A DNA stretch of 64,000 nucleotides from Mycolicibacterium goodii (GCF_001187505.1 NZ_CP012150.1:1488001-1552000); one strand, 5' to 3'. Numbered from the stretch's first letter, positions 50,636-61,870 are shown. The notes: generated by a model not told the origin, from the sequence alone. Translations and numbers: made by a program.

Positions 50636-52312
50636 ATGAGCGCCTTGTCCGTACCCGTCTTACACGGAGTTCCTGTGGTTCCGGGTGTGCAGTACGCCCC
50701 GGTGATCCGACCCGGACGGCCGCCGGTCGTCGAGCTCGCGGACACCGAGATCGCGGAGCCGGACCGGGCCGCCGAAGCGGGCCGGTTCCGGGCGGCGGCC
50801 ACCGCCGTCGCCGATCGACTGCGGGCCCGCGCCGCCCATGCCACGGGGGCGGCCGCCGAGGTGCTCGCGGCGACCGCCACCCTCGCGCAGGACCGGGCCT
50901 GGATCGGTGCGGCAGAGAAACGCATCACCGCGGGCGCGCCCGCGGCCCGTGCGGTCACCGAAGCCGTCGACCAGTTCATCGACATGTTCACCAAGCTGGG
51001 CGGCCTGATGGCCGAGCGCGTGACCGATCTGCGCGACATCCGCGACCGCGTCGTCGCCGAACTGGCCGGACTCCCGGAACCCGGTGTCCCCCTTCCGGAT
51101 ACGCCGTCGATACTGTGCGCGCCGGATCTCGCGCCCGCCGACACCGCGGGACTCGACCCGGACCTGATCGTCGGGCTCGCCACCACGCTCGGCGGGCCCA
51201 CCAGCCACACCGCGATCATCGCCCGCCAACTCGGCATACCGTGCGTCGTCGCGGTGTCCGGGTTGGACGCCATCGGATCCGGCCGCATGGTGCTGCTCGA
51301 CGGAACCGCGGGCACCGTCACCGCCGACCCCGACCCGTCCGAGGCCGCGGCCGCCCTCGACGCCGCGCGGCGCTCCGCCGAGGCGGCCCGCCACTGGCAC
51401 GGACCCGGCGCCACCGGCGACGGGCATGCGGTCGCGATTCTGGCCAACGTGGCCGACGGCGCGGCGGCCCGCGCCGCCCGCGAGACCCCGGCCGAGGGCA
51501 TCGGCCTGTTCCGGACCGAACTGTGCTTCCTCAACCGCGACACCGAACCCACCGTCGAGGAGCAGGCCGCGATCTACGCCCAGGTGCTCGAAGCGTTCTC
51601 CGGCGGACCGAAGGTGGTGATCCGCACGCTGGACGCGGGTTCGGACAAGCCGCTGCGATTCGCCGGACATCCGCTCGACGAGGCCAACCCCGCATTGGGG
51701 GTGCGCGGCATCCGCATCGCGGCGGACAACCCGGGCCTGCTCGAACGCCAACTCGACGCCGTGGCCGCCGCCGCCGAGAAGACCAACACCGAGCCGTGGG
51801 TCATGGCACCTATGATCGCTACCGCCGACGAGGCGAAAAGGTTTGCCGCACAGGTGCGTTCGCGGGGACTGACCCCGGGAGTGATGATCGAGATCCCGGC
51901 GGCGGCGCTGCTGGCAGGCGCGATTCTGGACCACGTCGACTTCCTGTCGATCGGCACCAACGATCTCGCGCAGTACACGATGGCCGCCGACCGGATGTCG
52001 GCCGAACTCGCGACGTTGACCGATCCGTGGCAACCCGCCGTGCTGGCGCTGGTGGAGATTGCGGCCCGCGCCGGTGCGGCCGTTGGCAAGCCGGTGGGCG
52101 TGTGTGGTGAGGCGGCCGCCGATCCGCTGCTGGCCTGTGTGTTGGTGGGCCTCGGGGTGACGTCGTTGTCGGCGGCAGCCGCCGCGATCCCCGCCGTGGG
52201 CGCGAGGCTCTCGACGGTCACGCTGCAGCAGTGCCGCGACGCCGCCCAAGCCGTGCTCGCGACGGCCGGTCCGGGCGAGGCCCGTGCCGCCGCGCTCGGC
52301 GTTCTGGGCTGA
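50636..52312 (+). CDS. ptsI: PTS enzyme I (phosphoenolpyruvate-protein phosphotransferase)
   Basis: 558 residues from ATG 50636; the frame is open far upstream but that part is antisense to fruR. Phospho-His near residue 191 in GGPTSHTAIIARQL, then the PEP-binding barrel with GIGLFRTELCFLNRD, VIRTLDAGSDKPL and the C-terminal VGVCGEAAADPL signature with active Cys. Transfers phosphate from PEP to HPr. Expressed divergently from fruR-fruK-fruA-ptsH. Confidence 0.94.
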   Translation: MSALSVPVLHGVPVVPGVQYAPVIRPGRPPVVELADTEIAEPDRAAEAGRFRAAATAVADRLRARAAHATGAAAEVLAATATLAQDRAWIGAAEKRITAGAPAARAVTEAVDQFIDMFTKLGGLMAERVTDLRDIRDRVVAELAGLPEPGVPLPDTPSILCAPDLAPADTAGLDPDLIVGLATTLGGPTSHTAIIARQLGIPCVVAVSGLDAIGSGRMVLLDGTAGTVTADPDPSEAAAALDAARRSAEAARHWHGPGATGDGHAVAILANVADGAAARAARETPAEGIGLFRTELCFLNRDTEPTVEEQAAIYAQVLEAFSGGPKVVIRTLDAGSDKPLRFAGHPLDEANPALGVRGIRIAADNPGLLERQLDAVAAAAEKTNTEPWVMAPMIATADEAKRFAAQVRSRGLTPGVMIEIPAAALLAGAILDHVDFLSIGTNDLAQYTMAADRMSAELATLTDPWQPAVLALVEIAARAGAAVGKPVGVCGEAAADPLLACVLVGLGVTSLSAAAAAIPAVGARLSTVTLQQCRDAAQAVLATAGPGEARAAALGVLG

Positions 52313-52321
52313 CGGAATAAT

Positions 52322-52363
52322 CGGACCGTAGTCCGGTTATATGGGTATCACTTCAGATACCCC
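52322..52363. promoter_or_regulatory. Two inverted repeats upstream of the second pirin gene
   Basis: CGGAC-CGTA-GTCCG at 52322-52335, followed by GGGTATC-ACTTCA-GATACCC at 52343-52362. The second ends just before the GGGAGG ribosome site (52365-52370). The first starts 10 bases after the ptsI stop. They may be operators for a redox regulator, or the second may be an mRNA hairpin that controls access to the ribosome site. Confidence 0.55.
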
Positions 52364-52375
52364 AGGGAGGTATTG

Positions 52376-53350
52376 ATGCCAGCCATCACCGCAGACACGC
52401 TGACGCTGCCCCGCATCGCGGGACCGTCGGCCGCGGACACCGAACGTCCGGTCCGCTCCATCACCACCGGCCCGCGGGGCTACGAGGGCGAGGGCTTCCC
52501 CGTCGTACGGGCCTTCGCCGGCGTGAGCGCCGCCGACCTCGACCCGTTCGTGCACATGGATCAGATGGGCGAGATCGAATACCAGCCCGGCGAGCCGCGA
52601 GGCACCGACTGGCACCCGCACCGCGGGTTCGAGACCGTCACCTACATGATCGACGGCCGCTTCGCCCACCAGGATTCCCACGGCGGCGGCGGCCTGATCA
52701 CCGACGGCGCGACCCAGTGGATGACCGCGGGCTCGGGCATCCTGCACATCGAGACGCCGCCCGCCGAACTCGTCGAGAGCGGCGGCACATTCCACGGCAT
52801 CCAGTTGTGGGTGAACCTGCCCCGCAAGGACAAGTTCGCCAGCCCGCGCTACCAGGCGATCGAGGGCAACCACGTCAAGCTGCTGTCCTCCGCCGACGGC
52901 GGAGCGCTGGTGCGCATCATCGCGGGCGAGATCGACGGCGAGCCGGGCCCCGGCAGCACCTACACACCGATCACGATGGCGCACAGCACCATCGAGCCCG
53001 GTGCGCAGCTGAATCTGCCGTGGAACCGCGACTTCAACGCGCTGGTGTACGTGTTGTCGGGTCGCGGCAGCGTCGGCCCCGTGGCGCACCCGATTCGGCA
53101 GGGTCAGCTCGCGGTGTTCGGGCCGGGCGACCGGATCACGATCACCGCGGACGGCTCGCAGGACTCGAACCGGCCCGCGCTGGAGGTGCTGTTGTTGGGC
53201 GGCAGGCCGATCCGGGAACCGGTGTTCCACTACGGCCCGTTCGTGATGAACTCGAAGTCCGAGTTGATCCAGGCGCTGGAGGACTACCAGGCCGGAAAAT
53301 TCGGGCAGATCCCGCCGAACGCGCTGATGCCGCACCGCCCGCTGGGCTGA
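52376..53350 (+). CDS. Pirin family protein
   Basis: 324 residues from ATG 52376, with GGGAGG six bases upstream (a TTG at 52373 is in frame). Cupin metal-site motif DWHPHRGFETVTYMIDG and the following FAHQDSHGGGG, then WMTAGSGILHIE; the C-terminal cupin domain has LPWNRDFNALVYVLSGRG. It differs clearly from the pirin at 5937-6902. Metal-binding cupin, possibly a redox-linked enzyme; role unknown. Confidence 0.88.
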   Translation: MPAITADTLTLPRIAGPSAADTERPVRSITTGPRGYEGEGFPVVRAFAGVSAADLDPFVHMDQMGEIEYQPGEPRGTDWHPHRGFETVTYMIDGRFAHQDSHGGGGLITDGATQWMTAGSGILHIETPPAELVESGGTFHGIQLWVNLPRKDKFASPRYQAIEGNHVKLLSSADGGALVRIIAGEIDGEPGPGSTYTPITMAHSTIEPGAQLNLPWNRDFNALVYVLSGRGSVGPVAHPIRQGQLAVFGPGDRITITADGSQDSNRPALEVLLLGGRPIREPVFHYGPFVMNSKSELIQALEDYQAGKFGQIPPNALMPHRPLG

Positions 53351-53354
53351 CCCA

Positions 53355-55511
53355 TCAGCGCACCGACTCGACGGGTTGCGGGTAGAGCAACTCCAACTCG
53401 CCGATGTGCGCGGCGACGGTGACCAGCGGCAGTGCTGCCGACACTGCGAGGTCACCGTCGGTGGCCTCGTCGCGCAGCGCAAGGACGAACGTCTCGCCGA
53501 TGGACACCAACACCGATGAGCTGTCCTCGCCGGTCAGGCGCGCGCAGATGGCGCGGGTGTGCTCCTCGATCGACCTGCGGGTCTCCCGATACGCCTCCAG
53601 GGGAGGTGGGACCACATCGGCGATCAGCTCGGCCGCGGCCCGCACCCGGATCGCCCGCGTCGCCGAGCGCACGATCGGGGCGCGTTCGTCTGTGGGTCCG
53701 CCGCTCTCCGAAAGATAGTGGCGCACAGTGTCATCCAGGGTGCGCGAGGCCTCGAGCGCGGCGTGGCTGAGGGTGATCACCTTGTCGGTGGCCTCTTCGG
53801 AGGCGCCGCGGGTGACCCGCAGGACGGCGGCGTTGAGCAGTTCCGCACCGGCCACCCGGGCGCCGTCGATCGCCTTCGTCACCGAGGCCCGCGCTCCGCG
53901 CGGCCACAACAGGATGGACACCACGATGCCCACGAGGGCGCCGACGACGACGTCCTCGATGCGGATCAAACCCACCTGCCACCCGGTGGGTGCGATGAGA
54001 TTGAAGTTGATCAGCACCATCATCGTGAACGCGGCCTGCCCGGCGATGAACGACGCCACCTCGGGCACATAGGCCGATCCGAACGCCACGATCGGCAGCA
54101 GGATCCACAGCACGACCGGTTCCACGCCGACGAGTTCGATGAGCACCGCACCGATCACGAAACCCAGCGCGGTGCCCGCAACGGCACGCACCACGCGGGT
54201 CCCGGTGGTCAGCGCACTGCTGCGCAGCACCGACATCGCGCCGAGCACCACCCAGAAGCCGTGCTCCACCGGAAACACATGGGTGACCGCGACCGCCAAC
54301 GCCAGGCCCAGACCCGTCCGCAGGCTGTTGCGCAGCACCACCGCGCGCGGTGACAGGAACCCCTTCGCGATCTCGGCGACGGCGGTGGTCTCGGGCATGA
54401 TCCAGTCTGCCGCACCGGTTTCGGGGAGCCTGCGTCCGAGCACGCGCGCCCAGACCGGGCGCGCGTCGGCCAGCGCCGCGTTGCGGATCACCCGCCCGGT
54501 CACGCCGACCGTCGCGGCGATGGTGCGACGCACCAGCAGCGTCTTGCCGACCTCGACGGCGTCGCCGTCGTCCGGGGTGCCCAGGATCGCGGCGATGTCC
54601 TCGCGGTAGGTGCCCTGCGCGACCGTGCGCAGTTCGTCCAGCGCGGCGCGCAGATCGGCACTGCGTGCGGCGCGTCGGGCGGCGTCGTGGATCCGCAGCA
54701 CCGCCGCGCAGTCGCGCAGCACCCGCACCGCGGACGCCCGCATCACCCCGAGGATCTCGCCCGTCGAGTCGGTGACCCGGTCGGACACCCAGCCGAGATC
54801 GTCGACGACGCGCACCAGCGCCCGGCTGCCCGCGGTCAACGCGACGGGACGGTAGTCGGCGCTGAGGAAGCTCGCGAACAGCTCGTTCATGGCGCGGTTG
54901 ACGTCACGCGCCGAGGCACTGCCCTCGAGCCGGTCGGCCAGCAGCCGGCACACGCGCGCGGCGTTGCGGCGCAGCTCGTCGTGATGGCGCGGCGGGAACA
55001 GGAACAGCGCGGCCGGGACGCAGACCACCAGCGCGATCAGCCAGCCCAGCAGCCGGTCGGCGATCGGACCCACCGGCGTACACAGCGGCAGCACGAACAA
55101 CAGCAGGGTCGCGCGCTGCCCGGCGGCGACGATCTCGGACAGCACGCCCGAGAACGTCACGACCACGCCGATCACGAACATCGACACCACGCTCAACCAG
55201 ACGTGCGGTGCGATGACGGTGCCCAGCACGATCAGGACGGCGCCGTTGAACGCCAGGCCCGCGAAGGCCAGGGCCCGGGCCGGGCGGTTGCCCGGGAAGT
55301 CGGCGGTGATCAACAACGACACCGCGCCGAAGATGCTGAACAGCGGAGTCTGTGAGCCGCCGCCGACGGCGAAACCGATTGCCGCCGCGATCGGCAGGAC
55401 CACCCCGGCTCGGGCGGCGCGGCGCAGCGCGTCGTACTCGGGGTCGCGCTCCTGCAGCCGTTCTGCCGTCCCCCGCCAGATCTTGAGCCAGATCTTGGCC
55501 GGGTTCAGCAT
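53355..55511 (-). CDS. FUSC-family membrane protein (aromatic acid exporter-like)
   Basis: 718 residues from ATG 55511. Two sets of TM helices separated by cytosolic regions: N-terminal (AAAIGFAVGGG ... FLFPPRH, about 35-165) and C-terminal (LGLALAVAVTHVFPVEHGFW ... IVVSILLWPRG, about 375-525). This is the duplicated layout of FUSC/YccS-type transporters. Probably exports small aromatic or toxic compounds; substrate unknown. The TetR gene upstream ends 4 bases before this start and likely controls it. Confidence 0.85.
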   Translation of the reverse strand: MLNPAKIWLKIWRGTAERLQERDPEYDALRRAARAGVVLPIAAAIGFAVGGGSQTPLFSIFGAVSLLITADFPGNRPARALAFAGLAFNGAVLIVLGTVIAPHVWLSVVSMFVIGVVVTFSGVLSEIVAAGQRATLLLFVLPLCTPVGPIADRLLGWLIALVVCVPAALFLFPPRHHDELRRNAARVCRLLADRLEGSASARDVNRAMNELFASFLSADYRPVALTAGSRALVRVVDDLGWVSDRVTDSTGEILGVMRASAVRVLRDCAAVLRIHDAARRAARSADLRAALDELRTVAQGTYREDIAAILGTPDDGDAVEVGKTLLVRRTIAATVGVTGRVIRNAALADARPVWARVLGRRLPETGAADWIMPETTAVAEIAKGFLSPRAVVLRNSLRTGLGLALAVAVTHVFPVEHGFWVVLGAMSVLRSSALTTGTRVVRAVAGTALGFVIGAVLIELVGVEPVVLWILLPIVAFGSAYVPEVASFIAGQAAFTMMVLINFNLIAPTGWQVGLIRIEDVVVGALVGIVVSILLWPRGARASVTKAIDGARVAGAELLNAAVLRVTRGASEEATDKVITLSHAALEASRTLDDTVRHYLSESGGPTDERAPIVRSATRAIRVRAAAELIADVVPPPLEAYRETRRSIEEHTRAICARLTGEDSSSVLVSIGETFVLALRDEATDGDLAVSAALPLVTVAAHIGELELLYPQPVESVR

Positions 55512-55515
55512 GAGG

Positions 55516-56100
55516 TCAGTTAATCGTATTTCGACCGGTCGGATCGGATGTCGGGGCGAACCGGCCGGTCGTCAGCGCGTCGCGCAGTTGGAACGCGATC
55601 CAGCCCAGCGCCTCGGTGTCGCGGGGCAGGGTGCTCTGCTCGTAGCCGACGATCACATACACGCCCCATGCCGCGAAATACCCGGCGTTGCGGTCGTCGC
55701 CGATGATCTCGCGGGCCGCCTCGAAGAGGATGTCGTAGCGCAATCGGTCGACCACGGACTGCACCGTGTGGACGTCGGGGTCCAGTGAGCTCCACACCCG
55801 GATCGCGGCCTCGGCGCCGTGCGGCAGCGCCAGCGCCTCACCGATGAGGGTCTCCACCCGTCGGTGCGGATCGGGATCGGCCCGCACCGCCTCGACCACG
55901 CGCAGCGTACGGGCTTCCCGCCAGTGCTCGATGAGCTCCCTGGTGTAGGCCGACCAGTTGGGGAAGTAGTGGTAGAACGATCCGGTTGTGACGCCCAGCC
56001 GGTTGCATACCTCGGCCAATTTGAGACCGCCGTAGCCCAGATCGGACAACACGTCCATACCGGTGTCGAAGTACGACTCCCGCGAAACGACGCTCGCCAT
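55516..56100 (-). CDS. TetR-family transcription regulator
   Basis: 194 residues from ATG 56100 (MASVVSRESYFDTGMDVLSD); a longer frame to 56175 adds unrelated sequence. N-terminal HTH: GLKLAEVCNRLGVTTGSFYHYFPNW. The ligand domain has no recognisable signature. It lies directly upstream of, and co-oriented with, the FUSC transporter, so autoregulation and control of that gene are likely. Confidence 0.87.
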   Translation of the reverse strand: MASVVSRESYFDTGMDVLSDLGYGGLKLAEVCNRLGVTTGSFYHYFPNWSAYTRELIEHWREARTLRVVEAVRADPDPHRRVETLIGEALALPHGAEAAIRVWSSLDPDVHTVQSVVDRLRYDILFEAAREIIGDDRNAGYFAAWGVYVIVGYEQSTLPRDTEALGWIAFQLRDALTTGRFAPTSDPTGRNTIN

Positions 56101-56221
56101 CAGGGTCACCCTAGTTCCTCCGTCAACTCGGAATGAACTCAATTTGCTGGGAAAATGCTGGCCTATCCAGTGCATTCATCTTCTGTCCTGGGCACCTGGT
56201 GACGTGTGGCACAATTTGACC

Positions 56222-56857
56222 GTGGCGCATATCGCTAGTCGAGGACCAGGGCGACCGCCGGCAGCTAAGGCCGCGGAGACGCGTGAACGCATACTGAGCG
56301 CAGCTCGTGAGGTGTTCAGCGAACTCGGCTATGACGCTGCAACCTTCCAGGCGATCGCCATCCGGGCCGATCTGACCAGGCCCGCGATCAATCACTATTT
56401 CGGCAGCAAGCGGGTGTTGTACCGCGAGGTTGTCGAGCAGACGAACTCCACCGTGATTGCCGCAGGAGTGGCCCGCGCGCGGGACGCGACCTCTTTGCTC
56501 GGGCGCCTGTCGGCGTTCTTTGCTGCGGCCATGGATGCCGAATCATCGGACCGCTCGGGTGCGGCTTTTTTGGTGACGTCGGTTCTGGAATCACAACGGC
56601 ATCCGGATCTCGTATCCGAAGAGCATGATGCACTACTGAATTCGCGCAAATTCGTCGCATGGGCGGTCAATGACGCCATCGAACGCGGGGAACTGACGAC
56701 GGATACCGACATCCCGGCCATCGTCGAGATGCTCGTCGCCGTGATGTGGGGGATGGGCTTCTACGCCGGCTATGTCGGACGTTCGGAGGAGCTGCCGGCA
56801 ATCGTCGACAAGTTCGAAATGCTGATGGCGAACAAGCTCTGGCAACTTCGCGACTGA
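56222..56857 (+). CDS. TetR-family transcription regulator (Rv0144-like)
   Basis: 211 residues from GTG 56222 (AHIASRGPGRPPAAKAAETR), chosen because the basic RGPGRP lead-in is typical of this group; the frame is open to 56063. HTH: AATFQAIAIRADLTRPAINHYFG. It precedes two methyltransferases as Rv0144 precedes Rv0145-Rv0146 in M. tuberculosis, so it probably regulates them. Confidence 0.86.
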   Translation: MAHIASRGPGRPPAAKAAETRERILSAAREVFSELGYDAATFQAIAIRADLTRPAINHYFGSKRVLYREVVEQTNSTVIAAGVARARDATSLLGRLSAFFAAAMDAESSDRSGAAFLVTSVLESQRHPDLVSEEHDALLNSRKFVAWAVNDAIERGELTTDTDIPAIVEMLVAVMWGMGFYAGYVGRSEELPAIVDKFEMLMANKLWQLRD

Positions 56858-56918
56858 CGGCGTGAGGTTCGGCACACACCGCCGGATCACGCACGCATTT
56901 AGCTAGAATGACTAGCTA

Positions 56919-58813
<1,895 letters not shown>

Positions 58814-58847
58814 GCGGGACCGGGCCCGAAAGCCCGGGCAGGCAACG

Positions 58848-58877
58848 AAAAAGGCGCCCCGATGGGGCGCCCTTTTT
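58848..58877. terminator. Bidirectional rho-independent terminator
   Basis: AAAAA at 58848-58852, stem GGCGCCCC (58853-58860), loop GAT, stem GGGGCGCC (58864-58871), C, TTTTT at 58873-58877. Serves the methyltransferase pair on the plus strand and the small secreted-peptide gene on the minus strand. An additional hairpin (CCGGGC...GCCCGG) lies just upstream at about 58820-58838. Confidence 0.9.
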
Positions 58878-58897
58878 CGTATGTGCGTCGTGCGCGG

Positions 58898-59077
58898 TCA
58901 GCGGCTCTGGTGCACCGTGGTGTCGACGTGCGGGACGTTGACCTGCTGGCCCATGTTGTTCACCCAGTAGTGGTGTGAGACGTCGGCCGAGGCCGGCGCC
59001 GCCAAACCCACGACCGCTGCGGCCAAACCGCTTGCCACCGCGGCGGTGATACCGGTGACGACTCCGAACTTCTTCAT
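58898..59077 (-). CDS. Very small predicted secreted protein
   Basis: 59 residues from ATG 59077 (MKKFGVVTGITAAVASGLAA), with GAGGATC nine bases upstream; an upstream ATG at 59095 has no such site. Signal peptide ending near APASADVS, leaving a mature peptide of about 25 residues (HHYWVNNMGQQVNVPHVDTT), rich in His/Asn/Val and lacking cysteine. Ends 21 bases before the bidirectional terminator. Many mycobacteria encode similar tiny exported peptides of unknown role. Confidence 0.75.
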   Translation of the reverse strand: MKKFGVVTGITAAVASGLAAAVVGLAAPASADVSHHYWVNNMGQQVNVPHVDTTVHQSR

Positions 59078-59268
59078 CTCTGATCCTCTTTCCATGTTCT
59101 TTTCTTGATCCGTTCAACTTAAAATCTGCGGTGCGCATTCCGTTGCGACGGCATGAACAGGTGTGATCTACGGCTCGTCGGCCGATATCGCCGACCCGGG
59201 TGACCGGCGGACGGCGGCCCGCCGTATACAGAAGGGGACGTCAGACCCCCTTCAAGAGAGGAACACCC

Positions 59269-60132
59269 ATGCCAGGAGTGCAGGACCGAGTCGTCGTCGT
59301 CACCGGAGCGGGTGGAGGCCTGGGCCGCGAATACGCACTGACCCTCGCCCGCGAGGGCGCCAGCGTCGTCGTCAACGACCTCGGCGGCGCTCGTGACGGC
59401 ACCGGGTCCGGGTCGGCCATGGCCGATCAGGTGGTCGCCGAGATCAAAGAGGCCGGCGGCCGCGCCGTCGCCAACTACGACAGCGTCGCCGAGCCCGAGG
59501 GCGCCGAGAACATCATCAAGACCGCGCTCGAAGAGTTCGGCAAGGTCGACGGCGTGGTGAGCAACGCGGGCATCCTGCGCGACGGCACGTTCCACAAGAT
59601 GACCTACGAGAACTGGGACGCCGTGCTCAAGGTGCACCTCTACGGCGGCTACAACGTCATCCGCGCGGCATGGCCGCACTTCCGCGAGCAGAGCTTCGGC
59701 CGCGTGGTGGTGGCGACGTCCACCAGCGGTCTGTTCGGCAACTTCGGCCAGGCCAACTACGGCGCCGCCAAACTGGGTCTGGTGGGCCTGATCAACACGC
59801 TGGCCCAGGAAGGCGCCAAGTACAACATCAAGACCAACGCGATCGCGCCGATCGCCGCGACCCGCATGACCCAGGACATCCTGCCGCCCGAGGTGTTCGC
59901 CAAGCTCACGCCCGAGTATGTCGCCCCGGTGGTCGCGTACCTGATGACCGAGGAACTCGCCGACACCGATTCGGTGTTCATCGTCGGCGGCGGCAAAGTA
60001 CAGAGGACAGCGCTCTTTCAGAACGAAGGTGTGGTGTTCCCAGACGTGCCGACGGTCGACGACATCGCCGCCAAGTGGAACGAGATCACCGACCTCTCGG
60101 CCGCCCAGCTGGCCAGCTTCAAGCTGGGATAG
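59269..60132 (+). CDS. Short-chain dehydrogenase/reductase (Rv0148-like)
   Basis: 287 residues from ATG 59269 with AGAGAGGA upstream. NAD(P)-binding TGAGGGLG at 12-19, SNAG (VVSNAGILRDG) and catalytic Y164-x-x-x-K168 (ANYGAAKLG). Close to M. tuberculosis Rv0148 and to the (3R)-hydroxyacyl-CoA dehydrogenase domain of multifunctional beta-oxidation enzymes. Probably acts on hydroxyacyl-CoA or similar. The quinone oxidoreductase gene starts 3 bases later. Confidence 0.9.
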   Translation: MPGVQDRVVVVTGAGGGLGREYALTLAREGASVVVNDLGGARDGTGSGSAMADQVVAEIKEAGGRAVANYDSVAEPEGAENIIKTALEEFGKVDGVVSNAGILRDGTFHKMTYENWDAVLKVHLYGGYNVIRAAWPHFREQSFGRVVVATSTSGLFGNFGQANYGAAKLGLVGLINTLAQEGAKYNIKTNAIAPIAATRMTQDILPPEVFAKLTPEYVAPVVAYLMTEELADTDSVFIVGGGKVQRTALFQNEGVVFPDVPTVDDIAAKWNEITDLSAAQLASFKLG

Positions 60133-60135
60133 CAG

Positions 60136-61107
60136 TTGAAAGCGCTTGTAGCACAGGCACTTACCGGTACGTCCGGGCTGGCGTACGTCGACATCGACGA
60201 TCCCGTGTCGGGCGATGCGGTGATCATCGACGTCGGCGCCGCCGGCGTCTGCTTCCCGGATCTGCTGCTGCTGCGCGGCGAGTACCAGCTGCGGCTGGAA
60301 CCGCCGTTCATCCCGGGCATGGAGGTCGCAGGCACCGTCCGCTCCGCCCCGCACGGTTCGGGTTTCACACCGGGGCAACGGGTTTCGGCCTTCACCATGA
60401 CCGGCGGCTACGCCGAGCAGGTGGCCGTGCTGCCCGACGACGTGATCCCCACACCCGAGAACCTCGACGACGCGGCGGCCGCGGCGCTGCTGGGCAACTA
60501 CTACACGATGCAGTTCGCGCTGGCGCGTCGCGGCGGGCTGCTGCCCGGCGAGACCGTGCTGGTGCTCGGTTCGGCAGGCGGTATCGGCACCGCGTCCATC
60601 CAGCTGGCCAAGGCGCACGGCGCCACGGTGATCGCGATGGTGCACCGGGCGGGTGCCGAGGACTTCGTGTCCGGCCTTGGTGCCGATGTGGTGCTGCCGC
60701 TCACCGACGGGTGGCGCCAGGAGGTCCTCGACGCCACCGACGGTCGCGGTGTGGACCTGGTGGTCGACCCGGTCGGCGGGCCCGCGTTCGACGACGCCGT
60801 GCGGGTGCTCGCCCCCGAGGGGCGGCTGCTGGTGATCGGGTTCGCCGCGGGCGCGGGCATTCCCACCGTCAAGGTCAACCGGTTGCTGCTGCGCAACGTC
60901 AGCGTCGTCGGCGTCGGCTGGGGCGAGTTCGTGCGCCGCAACCCGGGCGCGCAGGCCGCGGTCGGTGCCGAACTGGGCAAGCTCGTGGCCGACGGGCTGC
61001 GCCCGCCCCCGCCCGTGCGGTACCCGCTGGCCGACGGCGCCGCGGCGCTCGACGCCATGGCCGCAGGCGAGGTTCGCGGAAAGCTTGTGCTTGAGCCTGG
61101 TGCGTGA
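60136..61107 (+). CDS. Zinc-independent quinone oxidoreductase / MDR-family NADPH dehydrogenase (Rv0149-like)
   Basis: 323 residues from TTG 60136 (MKALVAQALTGTSGLAYVDI). MDR fold: GVCFPDLLLLRGEYQ, PGMEVAGTVRSAP, the nucleotide-binding LVLGSAGGIGTASIQLAKA, and DLVVDPVGGPAFDDAVRVLAP. No structural zinc cysteines, so quinone oxidoreductase-like. Co-transcribed with the SDR as Rv0148-Rv0149. Confidence 0.9.
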   Translation: MKALVAQALTGTSGLAYVDIDDPVSGDAVIIDVGAAGVCFPDLLLLRGEYQLRLEPPFIPGMEVAGTVRSAPHGSGFTPGQRVSAFTMTGGYAEQVAVLPDDVIPTPENLDDAAAAALLGNYYTMQFALARRGGLLPGETVLVLGSAGGIGTASIQLAKAHGATVIAMVHRAGAEDFVSGLGADVVLPLTDGWRQEVLDATDGRGVDLVVDPVGGPAFDDAVRVLAPEGRLLVIGFAAGAGIPTVKVNRLLLRNVSVVGVGWGEFVRRNPGAQAAVGAELGKLVADGLRPPPPVRYPLADGAAALDAMAAGEVRGKLVLEPGA

Positions 61108-61131
61108 GCGTCAGCCGCGTAGCGTGGAGCC

Positions 61132-61845
61132 GTGGACACGGCGCTGCGCAGGGCCACGGATCTGCTCATCGATCCGCCGGCCGAACCTGATGTCAGTAAG
61201 GGCTATCTCGATCTTGTCGGGCACGGCGGCGGCGCCGTGCCGAAGAACACCGGATTCATCCAGAAAGCCTGGGCGTCACCGCGGGGCTCGAAGCTCTACG
61301 ACCGCGCCCAGCTGCTCAACCGCAGGCTCATCGCGTCGACGCGGCCGCCCATCGAGTGGCTGCGGATCCCGCCGGGCGGCACGGTTCTCGACGTCGGCTG
61401 CGGGCCCGGCAACATCACGGCCCAACTCGCCCGCGCCGCGGGTCTCGACGGCCTGGCGCTCGGCATCGACATCTCCGAGTCGATGCTGGCCCGCGCGGTG
61501 GCGGCCGAGGCGGGCCGCCAGGTCGGCTTCCTGCGCGCCGACGCGCAGCAACTGCCGTTCCGCGACCAGGTGTTCGACGCGGCGACGTCGCTGGCGGTGT
61601 TCCAGCTGATCCCCGATCCCGTCGCGGCCGTCTCGGAGATCGTGCGGGTACTCAAGCCCGGCGGTCGGGTCGCGATCATGGTGCCCACCGCGGGTCCGGC
61701 GAAGTCGCTGAAGTTCCTCGCGCGCGGCGGCGCCCGGTGGTTCGACGACGACGAACTCGGTGACATCTTCGAAAACGTCGGTCTGGTCGGGGTGCGCGTG
61801 CGTACCCAGGGCTTCATCCAGTGGGTGCGCGGAACCAAACTGTGA
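61132..61845 (+). CDS. Class I SAM-dependent methyltransferase
   Basis: 237 residues from GTG 61132. SAM-binding motif I VLDVGCGPGNITAQLARA, then GIDISESMLARAV, LRADAQQLPFRDQVFD and EIVRVLKPGGRVAIMVPT, typical of UbiE-like methyltransferases. Substrate unknown. Gap of 24 bases from the quinone oxidoreductase gene, and probably in the same transcript. Confidence 0.88.
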   Translation: MDTALRRATDLLIDPPAEPDVSKGYLDLVGHGGGAVPKNTGFIQKAWASPRGSKLYDRAQLLNRRLIASTRPPIEWLRIPPGGTVLDVGCGPGNITAQLARAAGLDGLALGIDISESMLARAVAAEAGRQVGFLRADAQQLPFRDQVFDAATSLAVFQLIPDPVAAVSEIVRVLKPGGRVAIMVPTAGPAKSLKFLARGGARWFDDDELGDIFENVGLVGVRVRTQGFIQWVRGTKL

Positions 61846-61870
61846 GCCCCAAACCATGAGCCCCAAACCG
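61843..61870 (+). repeat. 14-bp tandem duplication between methyltransferase and DUF456 genes
   Basis: TGAGCCCCAAACCR occurs at 61843-61856 and again at 61857-61870, followed by a third TGAGC. The first copy contains the methyltransferase stop; the second runs into the GTG start of the DUF456 gene. Probably replication slippage that moved the two genes apart by one unit. Confidence 0.85.

Noticed and set aside
53559..54353. 264-codon plus-strand frame opposite the FUSC gene
   Set aside because: Arg/His/Asp-rich antisense shadow, with no domain and no promoter or ribosome site.
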